Source: Gemmataceae bacterium
Lineage (GTDB): Bacteria > Planctomycetota > Planctomycetia > Gemmatales > Gemmataceae
Reading direction: 5' to 3'
NCBI GenBank assembly: GCA_022842245.1
Contig: JALHPZ010000043.1
Location: 1 to 41,286 of the forward strand
Length of the DNA: 41,286 nucleotides
The notes under the pieces are model-generated. The model saw nothing but the letters and a program-made list of their open reading frames with translations. It had not been told where the DNA came from and did not search any database. Of the stretch, positions 14,268 to 21,415 are shown piece after piece; the stretch's first letter is position 1; every line of letters begins with the position of its first letter. The position numbers were made by a program, and so were the translations under genes.

Positions 14268-16141
14268 ACGGTTCCAATCGCTGGACGCGCTTCTGGTTCG
14301 CGCCGACCGACCCGACGACTCTCGGCTTCATGCGGATCATGACCGGCCTCGTGATGCTCTACGTCCACGCCGTCTACAGCCTGGACCTGAGCGCGTACTT
14401 CGGCAAGCAGGGCTGGTACTCGCTCTCCGAGGTGAACCGCGAGCGGCGCGAGGCCCCGAGCGTGCTCGCGCCGATGTTCGGCAAGAACGCGTGGGTGGAG
14501 CATATCCCGAACGCGCACGTGCCGATCTTCCCGCACCGGCTCGACGCCGCGATGACGTTCATCCGCAACCTCGACGGCGATCCGGCGAAGCGAAGGGAGC
14601 AACTCGCGTACCTCATCCGGCTGCACAACGTCGCGCTCGAGCGCGCCAACCCGCCGGGCGAGAAGAACCCGCGCACGGGTTTGGTGTCGATGGACCCGAC
14701 CGCGGTGGTGCCGCGGGACCGGATGCGCGCGCCGATCGAGGGGCTGGATTACCTCGCCGGTTTCTACACGGCACCGAAGGAGCGCGCCGCGCAACTGGAC
14801 GCGTACGAGAAGCCGGCGCTGCGTTCCCCGCGGGACCGCGTTCCGCCGGCGTTCCTCGACGAGCTGTCCGCCGAAGAGCACACGGTCGTGCGTCGCGAGA
14901 TCGAAGCCCTGCTGGCGGTGCTGCCGGCCGAGTCGACCCAGCGGAAATACGTGCTGGACCACCTGCTCGAATCGAGCCTGATCAACCGGCACGCGCTGCT
15001 GGAATTCCTGCTCGACCTTCCGGCCGACGACGCGGAGCGGAACCGGCAGATCAACTACCTGGAAAAATGGAACAGCGAGGAGCGCAAGGCGTTCCGGGTC
15101 GGCAACCATACCTTCTCGCTCTGGTTCCACATCAGCGACCCGAACGAGATGGCGGTGGCGCACGGCGCGATCCTGTTCGTCATGGTGCTGTTCACGCTCG
15201 GCCTGTTCACCCGCGTGACCGCCGTGCTGACCTGGCTCGCCGCCGTCAGCTACATCCACCGGACGCAGCAGGTGCTGTTCGGCATGGACACGATGATGAA
15301 CATCCTGCTGCTCTACCTGATGGTGGGGAACTGCGGCGCGGCGCTCTCGCTCGACCGTCTGCTCGCGCGCCGCCGTGCGGCCCGCGCCAGCCTCGGCCGC
15401 ACCGGCACCCTCGACGACGCCACGAAGGCGTTCCTCGCCGCACCGCCCAAGTCCGTCGCCGCCGGCTTCGCCCTGCGCCTCACGCAGGTCCACTTCTGCA
15501 TCATCTACATGGCCGCCGGCATGTCCAAACTGAAGGGCGCCTCCTGGTGGAACACCAACGCCTTCTGGGACACCATGGCCAACCCCGAATTCACCATGAT
15601 CCATTTCTCGTGGTACGAACAATGGCTGCGCTTCATGGTCAATGAACGCTTCGTCTACGCCTGCATGGCCGGGTTCATGGTCGTCTTCACTTTCGTCATG
15701 GAACTCGGCCTGCCGATCCTCGTCTGGACGCGCCTGCGGCCGCACTTCGTCGTCCTCGGCTGCCTGTTCCACTTCGGCATCTCGCTCTCCATGGGCCTGA
15801 ACATCTTCGGCCTGTTCATGATGACGCTGTTGCTGTCCTACGTTCCGGGATGCGCGATCCGCAGCCAGTTGCGCGGCGGGTCGAATCTCGCCCCGGTGGT
15901 GGTCGCGTTCGATCCGAAACGCGAGGAGCACCTGCGCGCCGCGGCCAACACCGCCGCCGCCGATGTCGACGGGCAGGTCGCGTTTGAACCCGCCGAAGGC
16001 AAAGCCTACGCCGTGACGGTCGGCGGGACCCCGGTCGACCCGGCCAAGGGCGTGCTCGGTTCGCTCACGCTCGCGCGATTCTTCGGATGGCTGCGATTCC
16101 TCCCCGGCGTGCGCGGCCTCTTCACGCCCAAGGGGGTATAA
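14264..16141 (+). CDS. HTTM-domain membrane protein (vitamin K-dependent gamma-carboxylase-like)
   Basis: A 625-residue protein with a GTG start inside the upstream stop (GTGA). The N-terminus (WFAPTDPTTLGFMRIMTGLVMLYVHAVYS) is the typical opening of HTTM proteins, the bacterial relatives of vitamin K-dependent gamma-carboxylase. A large insertion of about 200 charged residues (about 60-270) follows. The multi-helix HTTM body is next, including FSLWFHISDPNEMAVAHGAI, GLFTRVTAVLTWLAAVSYIH, FALRLTQVHFCIIYMAAGMS and LGCLFHFGISLSMGLNIFGL. The C-terminal 90 residues are a small soluble domain. Carboxylase activity is not implied; the function of bacterial HTTM proteins is mostly unknown. The last base of the stop codon overlaps a possible -10 for the next gene. 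Confidence 0.82.
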   Translation: MNGSNRWTRFWFAPTDPTTLGFMRIMTGLVMLYVHAVYSLDLSAYFGKQGWYSLSEVNRERREAPSVLAPMFGKNAWVEHIPNAHVPIFPHRLDAAMTFIRNLDGDPAKRREQLAYLIRLHNVALERANPPGEKNPRTGLVSMDPTAVVPRDRMRAPIEGLDYLAGFYTAPKERAAQLDAYEKPALRSPRDRVPPAFLDELSAEEHTVVRREIEALLAVLPAESTQRKYVLDHLLESSLINRHALLEFLLDLPADDAERNRQINYLEKWNSEERKAFRVGNHTFSLWFHISDPNEMAVAHGAILFVMVLFTLGLFTRVTAVLTWLAAVSYIHRTQQVLFGMDTMMNILLLYLMVGNCGAALSLDRLLARRRAARASLGRTGTLDDATKAFLAAPPKSVAAGFALRLTQVHFCIIYMAAGMSKLKGASWWNTNAFWDTMANPEFTMIHFSWYEQWLRFMVNERFVYACMAGFMVVFTFVMELGLPILVWTRLRPHFVVLGCLFHFGISLSMGLNIFGLFMMTLLLSYVPGCAIRSQLRGGSNLAPVVVAFDPKREEHLRAAANTAAADVDGQVAFEPAEGKAYAVTVGGTPVDPAKGVLGSLTLARFFGWLRFLPGVRGLFTPKGV

Positions 16142-16142
16142 T
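16137..16142 (+). promoter_or_regulatory. Putative -10 element (TATAAT)
   Basis: A consensus TATAAT overlaps the HTTM stop codon and lies 21 nt before the FmdB-like start, with GGGAGG in between. No -35 match at 16-18 nt. Confidence 0.45.
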
Positions 16143-16163
16143 CCTCGCGAAGGGAGGATCGCG

Positions 16164-16463
16164 ATGCCGCTCTACCGCTATCAGGTCGTCACCGACGACG
16201 ACACCGGCGAAATCTTTGAAGTCGTTCAGGGCATGGCGGACGCGCCGCTGACGGTCCATCCCGAAACCGGCGTACCGGTCCGCCGGATCTTCACCACCGC
16301 GAACGCCCCGAAGAAGTGGACCGGGCAGAACATGAAGGCGAACCTGTCCGACAAGAACCTGGATCGGATGGGGTTCACGAAGTACGTGAAGAGCGACAAC
16401 GGCAAGTACGAGAAGGTCATCGGCAAGGGGCCGAGCAAGATCAGCCGTCCGCCGGCCGGGTGA
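16164..16463 (+). CDS. FmdB-like small protein lacking the zinc-ribbon cysteines
   Basis: A 99-residue protein with a strong GGGAGG site before ATG 16164. The opening MPLYRYQVVTDDDTGEIFEVVQGM, then PLTVHPETGVPVRRIFTT, follows the plan of the FmdB/CxxC_CxxC_SSSS zinc ribbon (MPxYEYxCxxC...FExxQ...PLTxCPxCG...VRRL). The positions normally held by four Cys are Val/Asp/Thr and His/Glu/Thr, so it cannot bind zinc in the usual way. The C-terminal half is Lys/Asn-rich (MKANLSDKNLDRMGFTKYVK). The role is unknown; relatives are often annotated only as putative regulatory proteins. It converges on the next minus-strand gene with a 4-nt gap. Confidence 0.7.
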   Translation: MPLYRYQVVTDDDTGEIFEVVQGMADAPLTVHPETGVPVRRIFTTANAPKKWTGQNMKANLSDKNLDRMGFTKYVKSDNGKYEKVIGKGPSKISRPPAG

Positions 16464-16479
16464 GCGGTCACCCCGCCGG
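16452..16479. terminator. Convergent hairpin between two stop codons
   Basis: CCGGC/GCCGG and GGGTGA/TCACCC arms, with one mismatch between them, close on a GCGG loop. The hairpin contains both convergent stop codons. There is no T-tract on either side, so a bidirectional terminator is only likely. Confidence 0.4.
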
Positions 16480-16695
16480 TTCCAATTCCCGCTTCTTCCA
16501 GCCGAAGACCAGCGCGGCGAAGCCGAGGATGGCGCACGCCATCGGAATGGTCCTCTCGCGCAGCCGTCGCGCGCCGTCCGTGCTGAGGATCGTCTGCACG
16601 GTCCGGCTCTCCCGGCCCATCGGCGGCGGGTACTTCGCCCAGCCGACCGCCGCCGCGAAGAGCAGCATCGACGAGAGGATCGCGGTTCGTGTCAT
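16468..16695 (-). CDS. Small two-helix membrane protein (75 aa)
   Basis: The start at 16695 is set by GGGAGGG just upstream; longer in-frame starts to 16761 lack one. There are two hydrophobic helices (about residues 4-19, TAILSSMLLFAAAVGW, and 52-67, MACAILGFAALVFGW) separated by an Arg-rich loop, with a Lys/Arg C-terminal end. Signal-anchor plus second helix would put both ends in the cytoplasm. No family is recognised. Confidence 0.55.
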   Translation of the reverse strand: MTRTAILSSMLLFAAAVGWAKYPPPMGRESRTVQTILSTDGARRLRERTIPMACAILGFAALVFGWKKRELEPAG

Positions 16696-16850
16696 GGGTT
16701 CGCCCTCCCTCGGTGTCTCTAACGGTCCGTTCGCGTCCGATCGGTGCGCAATTTCAAACAATCGCTTTTGAATTCGTCAAATTTCAGCGATCCAACGAAC
16801 ATCACCGCGCGAAACGCCCTTTTCTTCTTGTCCCAACCGAATCGGCACGG

Positions 16851-16856
16851 TAGACT
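16851..16856 (+). promoter_or_regulatory. Putative -10 element (TAGACT) for the first DUF1501 gene
   Basis: GGTAGACTCC lies about 57 nt upstream of the ATG at 16913, in a short AT-richer stretch. No clear -35. Confidence 0.35.
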
Positions 16857-16912
16857 CCACTCACCTACCGGGGCAAGACCCCATACCTCCCCTTTCGCTT
16901 GGAGGCCGTTCG

Positions 16913-18262
16913 ATGCTGACCTTTTACGGCGACACGAGCCGCTATTGCGATGGCCTCCCCCGACGATCCTTCCTGAAGGTCGGCGCATTGTCCTTCGGCG
17001 CGACGTCGCTGACGCTCGCGGATGTGTACCGCGCGGAAGCCGCCAGCCCGCAGGTCGCCAGCCTCGCCAAGCACAAGGCGGTCATCAACATCTTCCTCGG
17101 CGGCGGACCGCCGCACCAGGACATGTTCGACCTGAAGATGGACGCCCCGGCCGAGATCCGCGGCGAATTCAAACCGATCCAGACGAACGTCCCGGGCATC
17201 GAAATCTGCGAAGTCTTCCCGAAGATGGCGCGGATGATGGACAAGTTCGCCATCGTGCGCTCGGTTGTCGGCGCCTCCGGCGGCCACGACGCCTACCAGT
17301 GCACCACCGGCTGGCGCAACGAATCGCTCGCCGCCCTCGGCGGCCGGCCGAGCATCGGCTCCGTCCTCGCCAAGCTACACGGCCCCGTCGACCCGAGCGT
17401 GCCGCCCTTCGTCGGCCTCGCCGAAAAGACCTCGCACGCCCCGTGGAGCGATCCCGGCAAGACCGGCTTCCTCGGCAGCACCTTCGGCGCGTTCAAGCCG
17501 AACGGACCCGACATCGCCAACATGAAGATGAACGGCACGAACGCCGTCCACATGGGCGATCGCAAGCAACTCCTCGCCGGCTTCGACAATCTCAAGCGCG
17601 AACTCGACGCCAACGGCGCTCTCGTGGGCATGGACTCGCACACCGAGCGCGCCATGAACGTGCTGACCTCCAGCCGCCTGATCGAGGCGCTGGACGTTTC
17701 GAAGGAAGACCCGAAGATCCGCGACCGCTACGGCGACGGCAAGCCGTACCAGTTCCAGTACGACGGCGCGCCCACGGTGAACGAGCACCTGCTCGTCGCC
17801 CGGAGACTCGTGCAGGCCGGTGCCCGCTGCGTGACGCTGAGCTACGGCCGGTGGGACAGCCACGGCAAGAACTTCGACCTCGTCCGCGACCACGGCTCGA
17901 AACTCGACCAGTGCCTCTCGGCCCTCGTCTGGGACCTCGAACGGCTGGACATGCTGGACGACGTGACGGTGGTGGCATGGGGCGAGTTCGGCCGCACACC
18001 GCGGATCAACAAGGAAGCCGGCCGCGACCACTGGCCGCAGGTCAGCTGTGCCGTGCTCGCCGGCGGCGGCATCAAGACCGGTCAGGTCGTCGGTTCGACG
18101 AACCGCCTCGGCGAGTTCGCGAAGGACCGCCCCGTCACCTTCGGCGACATGTTCGCGACGCTGTACCATTCGCTCGGGCTGACGCCCGAAACGACCGTGC
18201 CCGATCCGACCGGCCGCCCGCAGCACGTCTGCGAAGGCGAACGCATCCGCGAACTGGTGTGA
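16913..18262 (+). CDS. DUF1501 family protein, Tat-exported
   Basis: A 449-residue protein of the DUF1501 (PF07394, alkaline-phosphatase-superfamily-like) family, heavily expanded in Planctomycetes. The twin-arginine motif RRSFLKVGAL (R17, R18) opens the protein, so it is probably exported folded. The family signatures are FLGGGPPHQDMFDLKMDAPAEIRG in two pieces, PIQTNVPGIEICEVFPKMA, GEFGRTPRINKEAGRDHWPQ and the C-terminal LGLTPETTVPDPTGRP. The metal-type Asp/His residues of the superfamily are present. Enzymatic activity of this family is not established; members often accompany planctomycete DUF1549/DUF1553 proteins, which are absent here. It overlaps the next gene by 4 nt (GTGA). Confidence 0.92.
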   Translation: MLTFYGDTSRYCDGLPRRSFLKVGALSFGATSLTLADVYRAEAASPQVASLAKHKAVINIFLGGGPPHQDMFDLKMDAPAEIRGEFKPIQTNVPGIEICEVFPKMARMMDKFAIVRSVVGASGGHDAYQCTTGWRNESLAALGGRPSIGSVLAKLHGPVDPSVPPFVGLAEKTSHAPWSDPGKTGFLGSTFGAFKPNGPDIANMKMNGTNAVHMGDRKQLLAGFDNLKRELDANGALVGMDSHTERAMNVLTSSRLIEALDVSKEDPKIRDRYGDGKPYQFQYDGAPTVNEHLLVARRLVQAGARCVTLSYGRWDSHGKNFDLVRDHGSKLDQCLSALVWDLERLDMLDDVTVVAWGEFGRTPRINKEAGRDHWPQVSCAVLAGGGIKTGQVVGSTNRLGEFAKDRPVTFGDMFATLYHSLGLTPETTVPDPTGRPQHVCEGERIRELV

Positions 18263-18612
18263 ACCCGTTCTGGGAACAATACCTGTCGTATCTCCAGACG
18301 CACGCCCTCGCGTGCGTCCTCGTCTTCTTCATCGGCCGCTCCCTGCGCAGGTCGATCGGAGCCGAGTCCGAAAAACGGCGCATTCACGGCGGGTATGTCT
18401 TCTGGTGGACGTTTTGGACCTTTGCGTTTGGCGGACCGCTGGGACCGCTCGTGGCGACGGCCGATCTTCCCTACGGCGCGATCGGATTCGGCTGGTTCTG
18501 CCTGCTCCTCGGCTGGGTGATCGGTACGATCCACGGCGCGATCGTGCTGGCGTTCCGGCCATCCCGAACGCAAGCGGATAACAGGGTCGGACCAATGCAA
18601 AATGGAGAATGA
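18259..18612 (+). CDS. Small membrane protein coupled to DUF1501 (117 aa)
   Basis: GTG start at 18259 inside the DUF1501 stop (GTGA). There are three hydrophobic segments (about residues 11-28, ALACVLVFFIGRSLRR; 46-66, FWWTFWTFAFGGPLGPLVA; 72-98, AIGFGWFCLLLGWVIGTIHG). No family is recognised. The last eight codons lie inside the AT-rich palindrome, so the natural C-terminus may have been replaced when the repeat inserted. A function linked to the upstream exported protein is possible but unproven. Confidence 0.6.
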   Translation: MNPFWEQYLSYLQTHALACVLVFFIGRSLRRSIGAESEKRRIHGGYVFWWTFWTFAFGGPLGPLVATADLPYGAIGFGWFCLLLGWVIGTIHGAIVLAFRPSRTQADNRVGPMQNGE

Positions 18613-18675
18613 AAAATGCAAAACGAAGGACTGTATTCGTTTTGCATTTTTCATTCTCCATTTTGCATTGGTCCG
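18588..18675. repeat. 88-bp AT-rich palindromic element with 40-bp perfect arms
   Basis: Arms 18588-18627 and 18636-18675 are exact reverse complements around the 8-nt spacer GGACTGTA. The arms are built from the words ATGCAAAA, TGGAGAATG and AAAATGCAAAA, so the element is AT-rich within otherwise GC-rich DNA. It overlaps the 3' end of the small membrane gene and lies 28 nt before the hydrolase gene. Transcribed RNA would fold into one long hairpin. Confidence 0.95.
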
Positions 18676-18702
18676 GATTGATCGAATCCCTTCAACAACC
18701 GA

Positions 18703-19542
18703 ATGACCGGACCTCCCGCTCCCCGGCGACGATCGCGCCGGCTGATTCGCGGCCTTGTCATCCTCGCCATCCTTTCGCTCGGGTCGATTATCGTCATGCA
18801 ATGGCTCGAAAATCGCTTCGTCTACCCGGGCAGCACCGCGGCCGAGTCGTGGGCGGCGTGCCCCGTCGACGATTACGAAGATGTGTGGACCGTCTCCGCG
18901 GACGGTACGAAGATCCACGGCTGGTACTTCCCCGGCCCCGGGCTGGACGTCGTCTTGTTCGCCCATGGCAACGGCGGGAATCTTTCGCACCGCGCGACCT
19001 ACGCCATCGAACTCCGCGAGGTTCTCAAGGCCTCGGTGTTGTTGTTCGATTACCCCGGCTACGGGAAGAGCGATGGCCGTCCATCGGAATCGGGTTGCAC
19101 CGCCGCCGGGGATGCGATGATCGAATGGCTCGCACGGGAGAGAGGCATTCCGAAGAACCGGCACATCCTCTTCGGCGAATCGCTCGGCGGGGGCATCGCG
19201 GCCGAGTTGGCGGTTCGCCACGAACACAAGGCGCTCGTGCTGACGAAGACCTTCACGAGCCTGCCGGCTGCGGCGAAGGTCCTCTTCCCGATACTGCCGA
19301 CGGACTGGCTGATGACGAACCGGTACGAAACGATCCGCAAGCTGCCGAACATCCACACGCCGGTGTTCATCGCCCACGGCACCGCCGACCGGTTGGTTCC
19401 GTTCCACCACGGCGAGGAGCTCTTCGCGGCCGCGAACGAACCGAAAGCCTTCCATCGCATGGAAGGGCAGGAGCATAACGACCGGTTCACGCCGGACTTC
19501 TACCGGGCATTGAAAGATTTTCTGGACCGAACCGCGAAGTAA
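18703..19542 (+). CDS. Membrane-anchored alpha/beta hydrolase
   Basis: A 279-residue protein. An N-terminal Arg-rich segment and one helix (about residues 14-33, LIRGLVILAILSLGSIIVM) anchor a hydrolase domain. The oxyanion-type FAHGNGGN is at 87-93, and the nucleophile Ser160 is in GESLGG. The acid is Asp229 in HGTADRLVP, and His258 in EGQEHND completes a normal Ser-Asp-His triad. Overall layout resembles the ABHD13/YqkD-like hydrolases (FDYPGYGKSDG). The substrate is unknown, probably an ester. The active site would face the periplasm or cytoplasm depending on topology; the positive-inside rule suggests outside. No clear ribosome-binding site. Confidence 0.88.
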   Translation: MTGPPAPRRRSRRLIRGLVILAILSLGSIIVMQWLENRFVYPGSTAAESWAACPVDDYEDVWTVSADGTKIHGWYFPGPGLDVVLFAHGNGGNLSHRATYAIELREVLKASVLLFDYPGYGKSDGRPSESGCTAAGDAMIEWLARERGIPKNRHILFGESLGGGIAAELAVRHEHKALVLTKTFTSLPAAAKVLFPILPTDWLMTNRYETIRKLPNIHTPVFIAHGTADRLVPFHHGEELFAAANEPKAFHRMEGQEHNDRFTPDFYRALKDFLDRTAK

Positions 19543-19634
19543 CGCATATCACACGGTTTCAACTGGTAATCCGGGGTTCGTGCGGGTAATCTTCATGAGC
19601 CTTCCCCCACCGCAATTTCCGTCGGAGTCGGTCG

Positions 19635-20978
19635 ATGTCGCACGCCGCGCCCCATCGAGGCTGTTCCTGGGTTCCGCCGCTCGCGCCGTTGCGCGTGGTG
19701 TCGCGGCGCTGGTTCCTGCAGGCGGGCCTGGCCGGGTTCGCGGGGCTGTCGACGGCGCGGGCCAGTTCCCCGAGCCGGCATCGCGATCCGAAGGCGGTCA
19801 TCCTGTTCTGGCTCTCCGGCGGGCCGAGCCAGATCGATACATGGGACCCGAAGCCGGACGCGCCGGCCGAGATTCGCGGGCCATACAAGCCGATCGCAAC
19901 GAGCGTGCCGGGTATCCAGTTCTGCGAGCACCTGCCGCGGCAGGCGAAGCTCGCGCACAAGCTCAGCGTCCTCCGCGCGGTCGATTGCTCCGCGAGTAAC
20001 CACACGCCGATCACGATGCAGGCGGGCAACCCGCTCGCGCGGCGGACCGACGACAAGAAGGACGGCGGCGGCTACCCGTCGATGGGGTCGGTGGCGGCGA
20101 AGTTCCGCGGCGCGAACGTGCCGGGGATGCCGGCGTTCCTCGGCCTCGCCGATTCGTGGAAGGCCGACGTCTACGGCGCGGGCCACATGGGCAGTGCCTA
20201 CGAACCGGTGAAGGGGAACGAGCTGCCGGGTCGTCTCGCGCTGCCGAAAGGCCTGGAACTCGGCCAACTCAACGACCGCGCCGGACTCCGCGACCACTTC
20301 GACACGATGCGCCGCGAACTCGACAGCCAGTCGCAGATGCAGGACACCGACCGCTACGGCGCGATGGCGCGAGAGATGGTGATGTCCGAAGATGTCCGCC
20401 GCGCCTTCGACCTCTCCCGTGAATCGGACAAGGTTCGCGACAGCTACGGCCGCATCAGCGTCGGCGAGAAGGCGCTGCTCGCTCGCCGACTCGTCGAGGC
20501 CGGGTCCACGTTCGTCCTCGTCAGCGGCAAGTGGGGCTACTTCGACCACCACGGCGACAACGTCCCGCCGTGGGGCGGCATCCAGAAGGGCCTCACGCCG
20601 ATCCTGCCGACCATCGACCGGGCGCTTACGGCTCTCATCGAAGACCTCGACACGCGCGGCTTGCTCGACTCGACCTTGATCCTGATGATGGGCGAGTTCG
20701 GTCGCTCGCCGGTGATGACGAAGGACGCCGGGCGCGAACACTGGACGCCGGTGATGTCGATGCTCGCCGCGGGCAGCGGCGGCCGGCATGGCCAGGTCAT
20801 CGGCAGCACCGATAGTCGCGGCGGCACGATCAAGAGCCGGAAGGTGACGCCATCCGACCTCGCGGCCACGGTGTTCCACCACCTCGACATTCCGCTGGAC
20901 GCGACCTGGACTGACCCGACCGGCCGGCCGATCCCGATCGTCGCCGAGGGCGGCCAACCGATCCGGGAATTGTGCTGA
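19635..20978 (+). CDS. DUF1501 family protein, Tat-exported (second copy)
   Basis: A 447-residue paralogue of the gene at 16913. The twin-arginine motif is SRRWFLQAGLAGF (R24, R25) after a longer N-region. Family marks are ILFWLSGGPSQIDTWDPKP, YKPIATSVPGIQFCEHLPR, GEFGRSPVMTKDAGREHWTP and LDATWTDPTGRPIPIVAEGG. It differs from the first copy throughout, so it is an old paralogue and not a recent duplicate. It is followed after 21 nt by a small gene that may share its transcript. As with other family members, biochemical activity is not established. Confidence 0.92.
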   Translation: MSHAAPHRGCSWVPPLAPLRVVSRRWFLQAGLAGFAGLSTARASSPSRHRDPKAVILFWLSGGPSQIDTWDPKPDAPAEIRGPYKPIATSVPGIQFCEHLPRQAKLAHKLSVLRAVDCSASNHTPITMQAGNPLARRTDDKKDGGGYPSMGSVAAKFRGANVPGMPAFLGLADSWKADVYGAGHMGSAYEPVKGNELPGRLALPKGLELGQLNDRAGLRDHFDTMRRELDSQSQMQDTDRYGAMAREMVMSEDVRRAFDLSRESDKVRDSYGRISVGEKALLARRLVEAGSTFVLVSGKWGYFDHHGDNVPPWGGIQKGLTPILPTIDRALTALIEDLDTRGLLDSTLILMMGEFGRSPVMTKDAGREHWTPVMSMLAAGSGGRHGQVIGSTDSRGGTIKSRKVTPSDLAATVFHHLDIPLDATWTDPTGRPIPIVAEGGQPIRELC

Positions 20979-20999
20979 AGTATCGCGGGAGGGCCGCCC

Positions 21000-21341
21000 A
21001 TGTTTCCCAGCGGGCCGTGGAAGGGGTTCTGGCACCAGGACGGCTACGGCTGCCAGGAGATGGATCAGTTCGAGCTCGAATTCTCGCCAGGCGGCACCGT
21101 ACGCGGGCAGGGCACCGACGTCGTCGGCGTCTTCACCTATCGCGGAACCTACGATCCGGACACCGGCTCCGTGCGCATGACCAAGCAATACCTCGGCCGA
21201 CATTCCGTCGACTACGAGGGCGCCGTCGACGGCGAAGGGAAGATCGCCGGCACCTGGCGCATCGGCGAATACTGGTCCGGCCCGTTCAGCCTCTACCCCG
21301 TCGTCCGCGGCGACGAGCCGATCCACGAGATCGTGAAGTGA
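21000..21341 (+). CDS. Small predicted beta-rich protein (113 aa)
   Basis: ATG 21000 is preceded by GGGAGG. No signal peptide or membrane segment. The sequence alternates short strands and Gly turns (GGTVRGQGTDVVGVFTYRG, GRHSVDYEGAVDGEGKIAG, TWRIGEYWSGPFSLYP), suggesting a small beta barrel of lipocalin or avidin type. That is a guess from pattern only. Probably co-transcribed with the DUF1501 gene just upstream. Confidence 0.65.
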   Translation: MFPSGPWKGFWHQDGYGCQEMDQFELEFSPGGTVRGQGTDVVGVFTYRGTYDPDTGSVRMTKQYLGRHSVDYEGAVDGEGKIAGTWRIGEYWSGPFSLYPVVRGDEPIHEIVK

Positions 21342-21382
21342 CCCCGCTCGCTTTCTCCGTTCTCCCGTCCGCCCCCATCGGG

Positions 21383-21388
21383 TAAACT
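21383..21388 (+). promoter_or_regulatory. Putative -10 element (TAAACT) for the kinase gene
   Basis: GGTAAACTGTC lies 28 nt before the GTG start at 21416 and is followed by GGAG. No -35 match. Confidence 0.35.
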
Positions 21389-21415
21389 GTCGGTTCCCCC
21401 GGAGCGGCGACTCCC

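Noticed and set aside
14087..15931. 614-codon minus-strand frame opposite the HTTM gene
   Set aside because: Shadow frame of low-complexity composition; the plus strand has a clear membrane protein family and coupled start.
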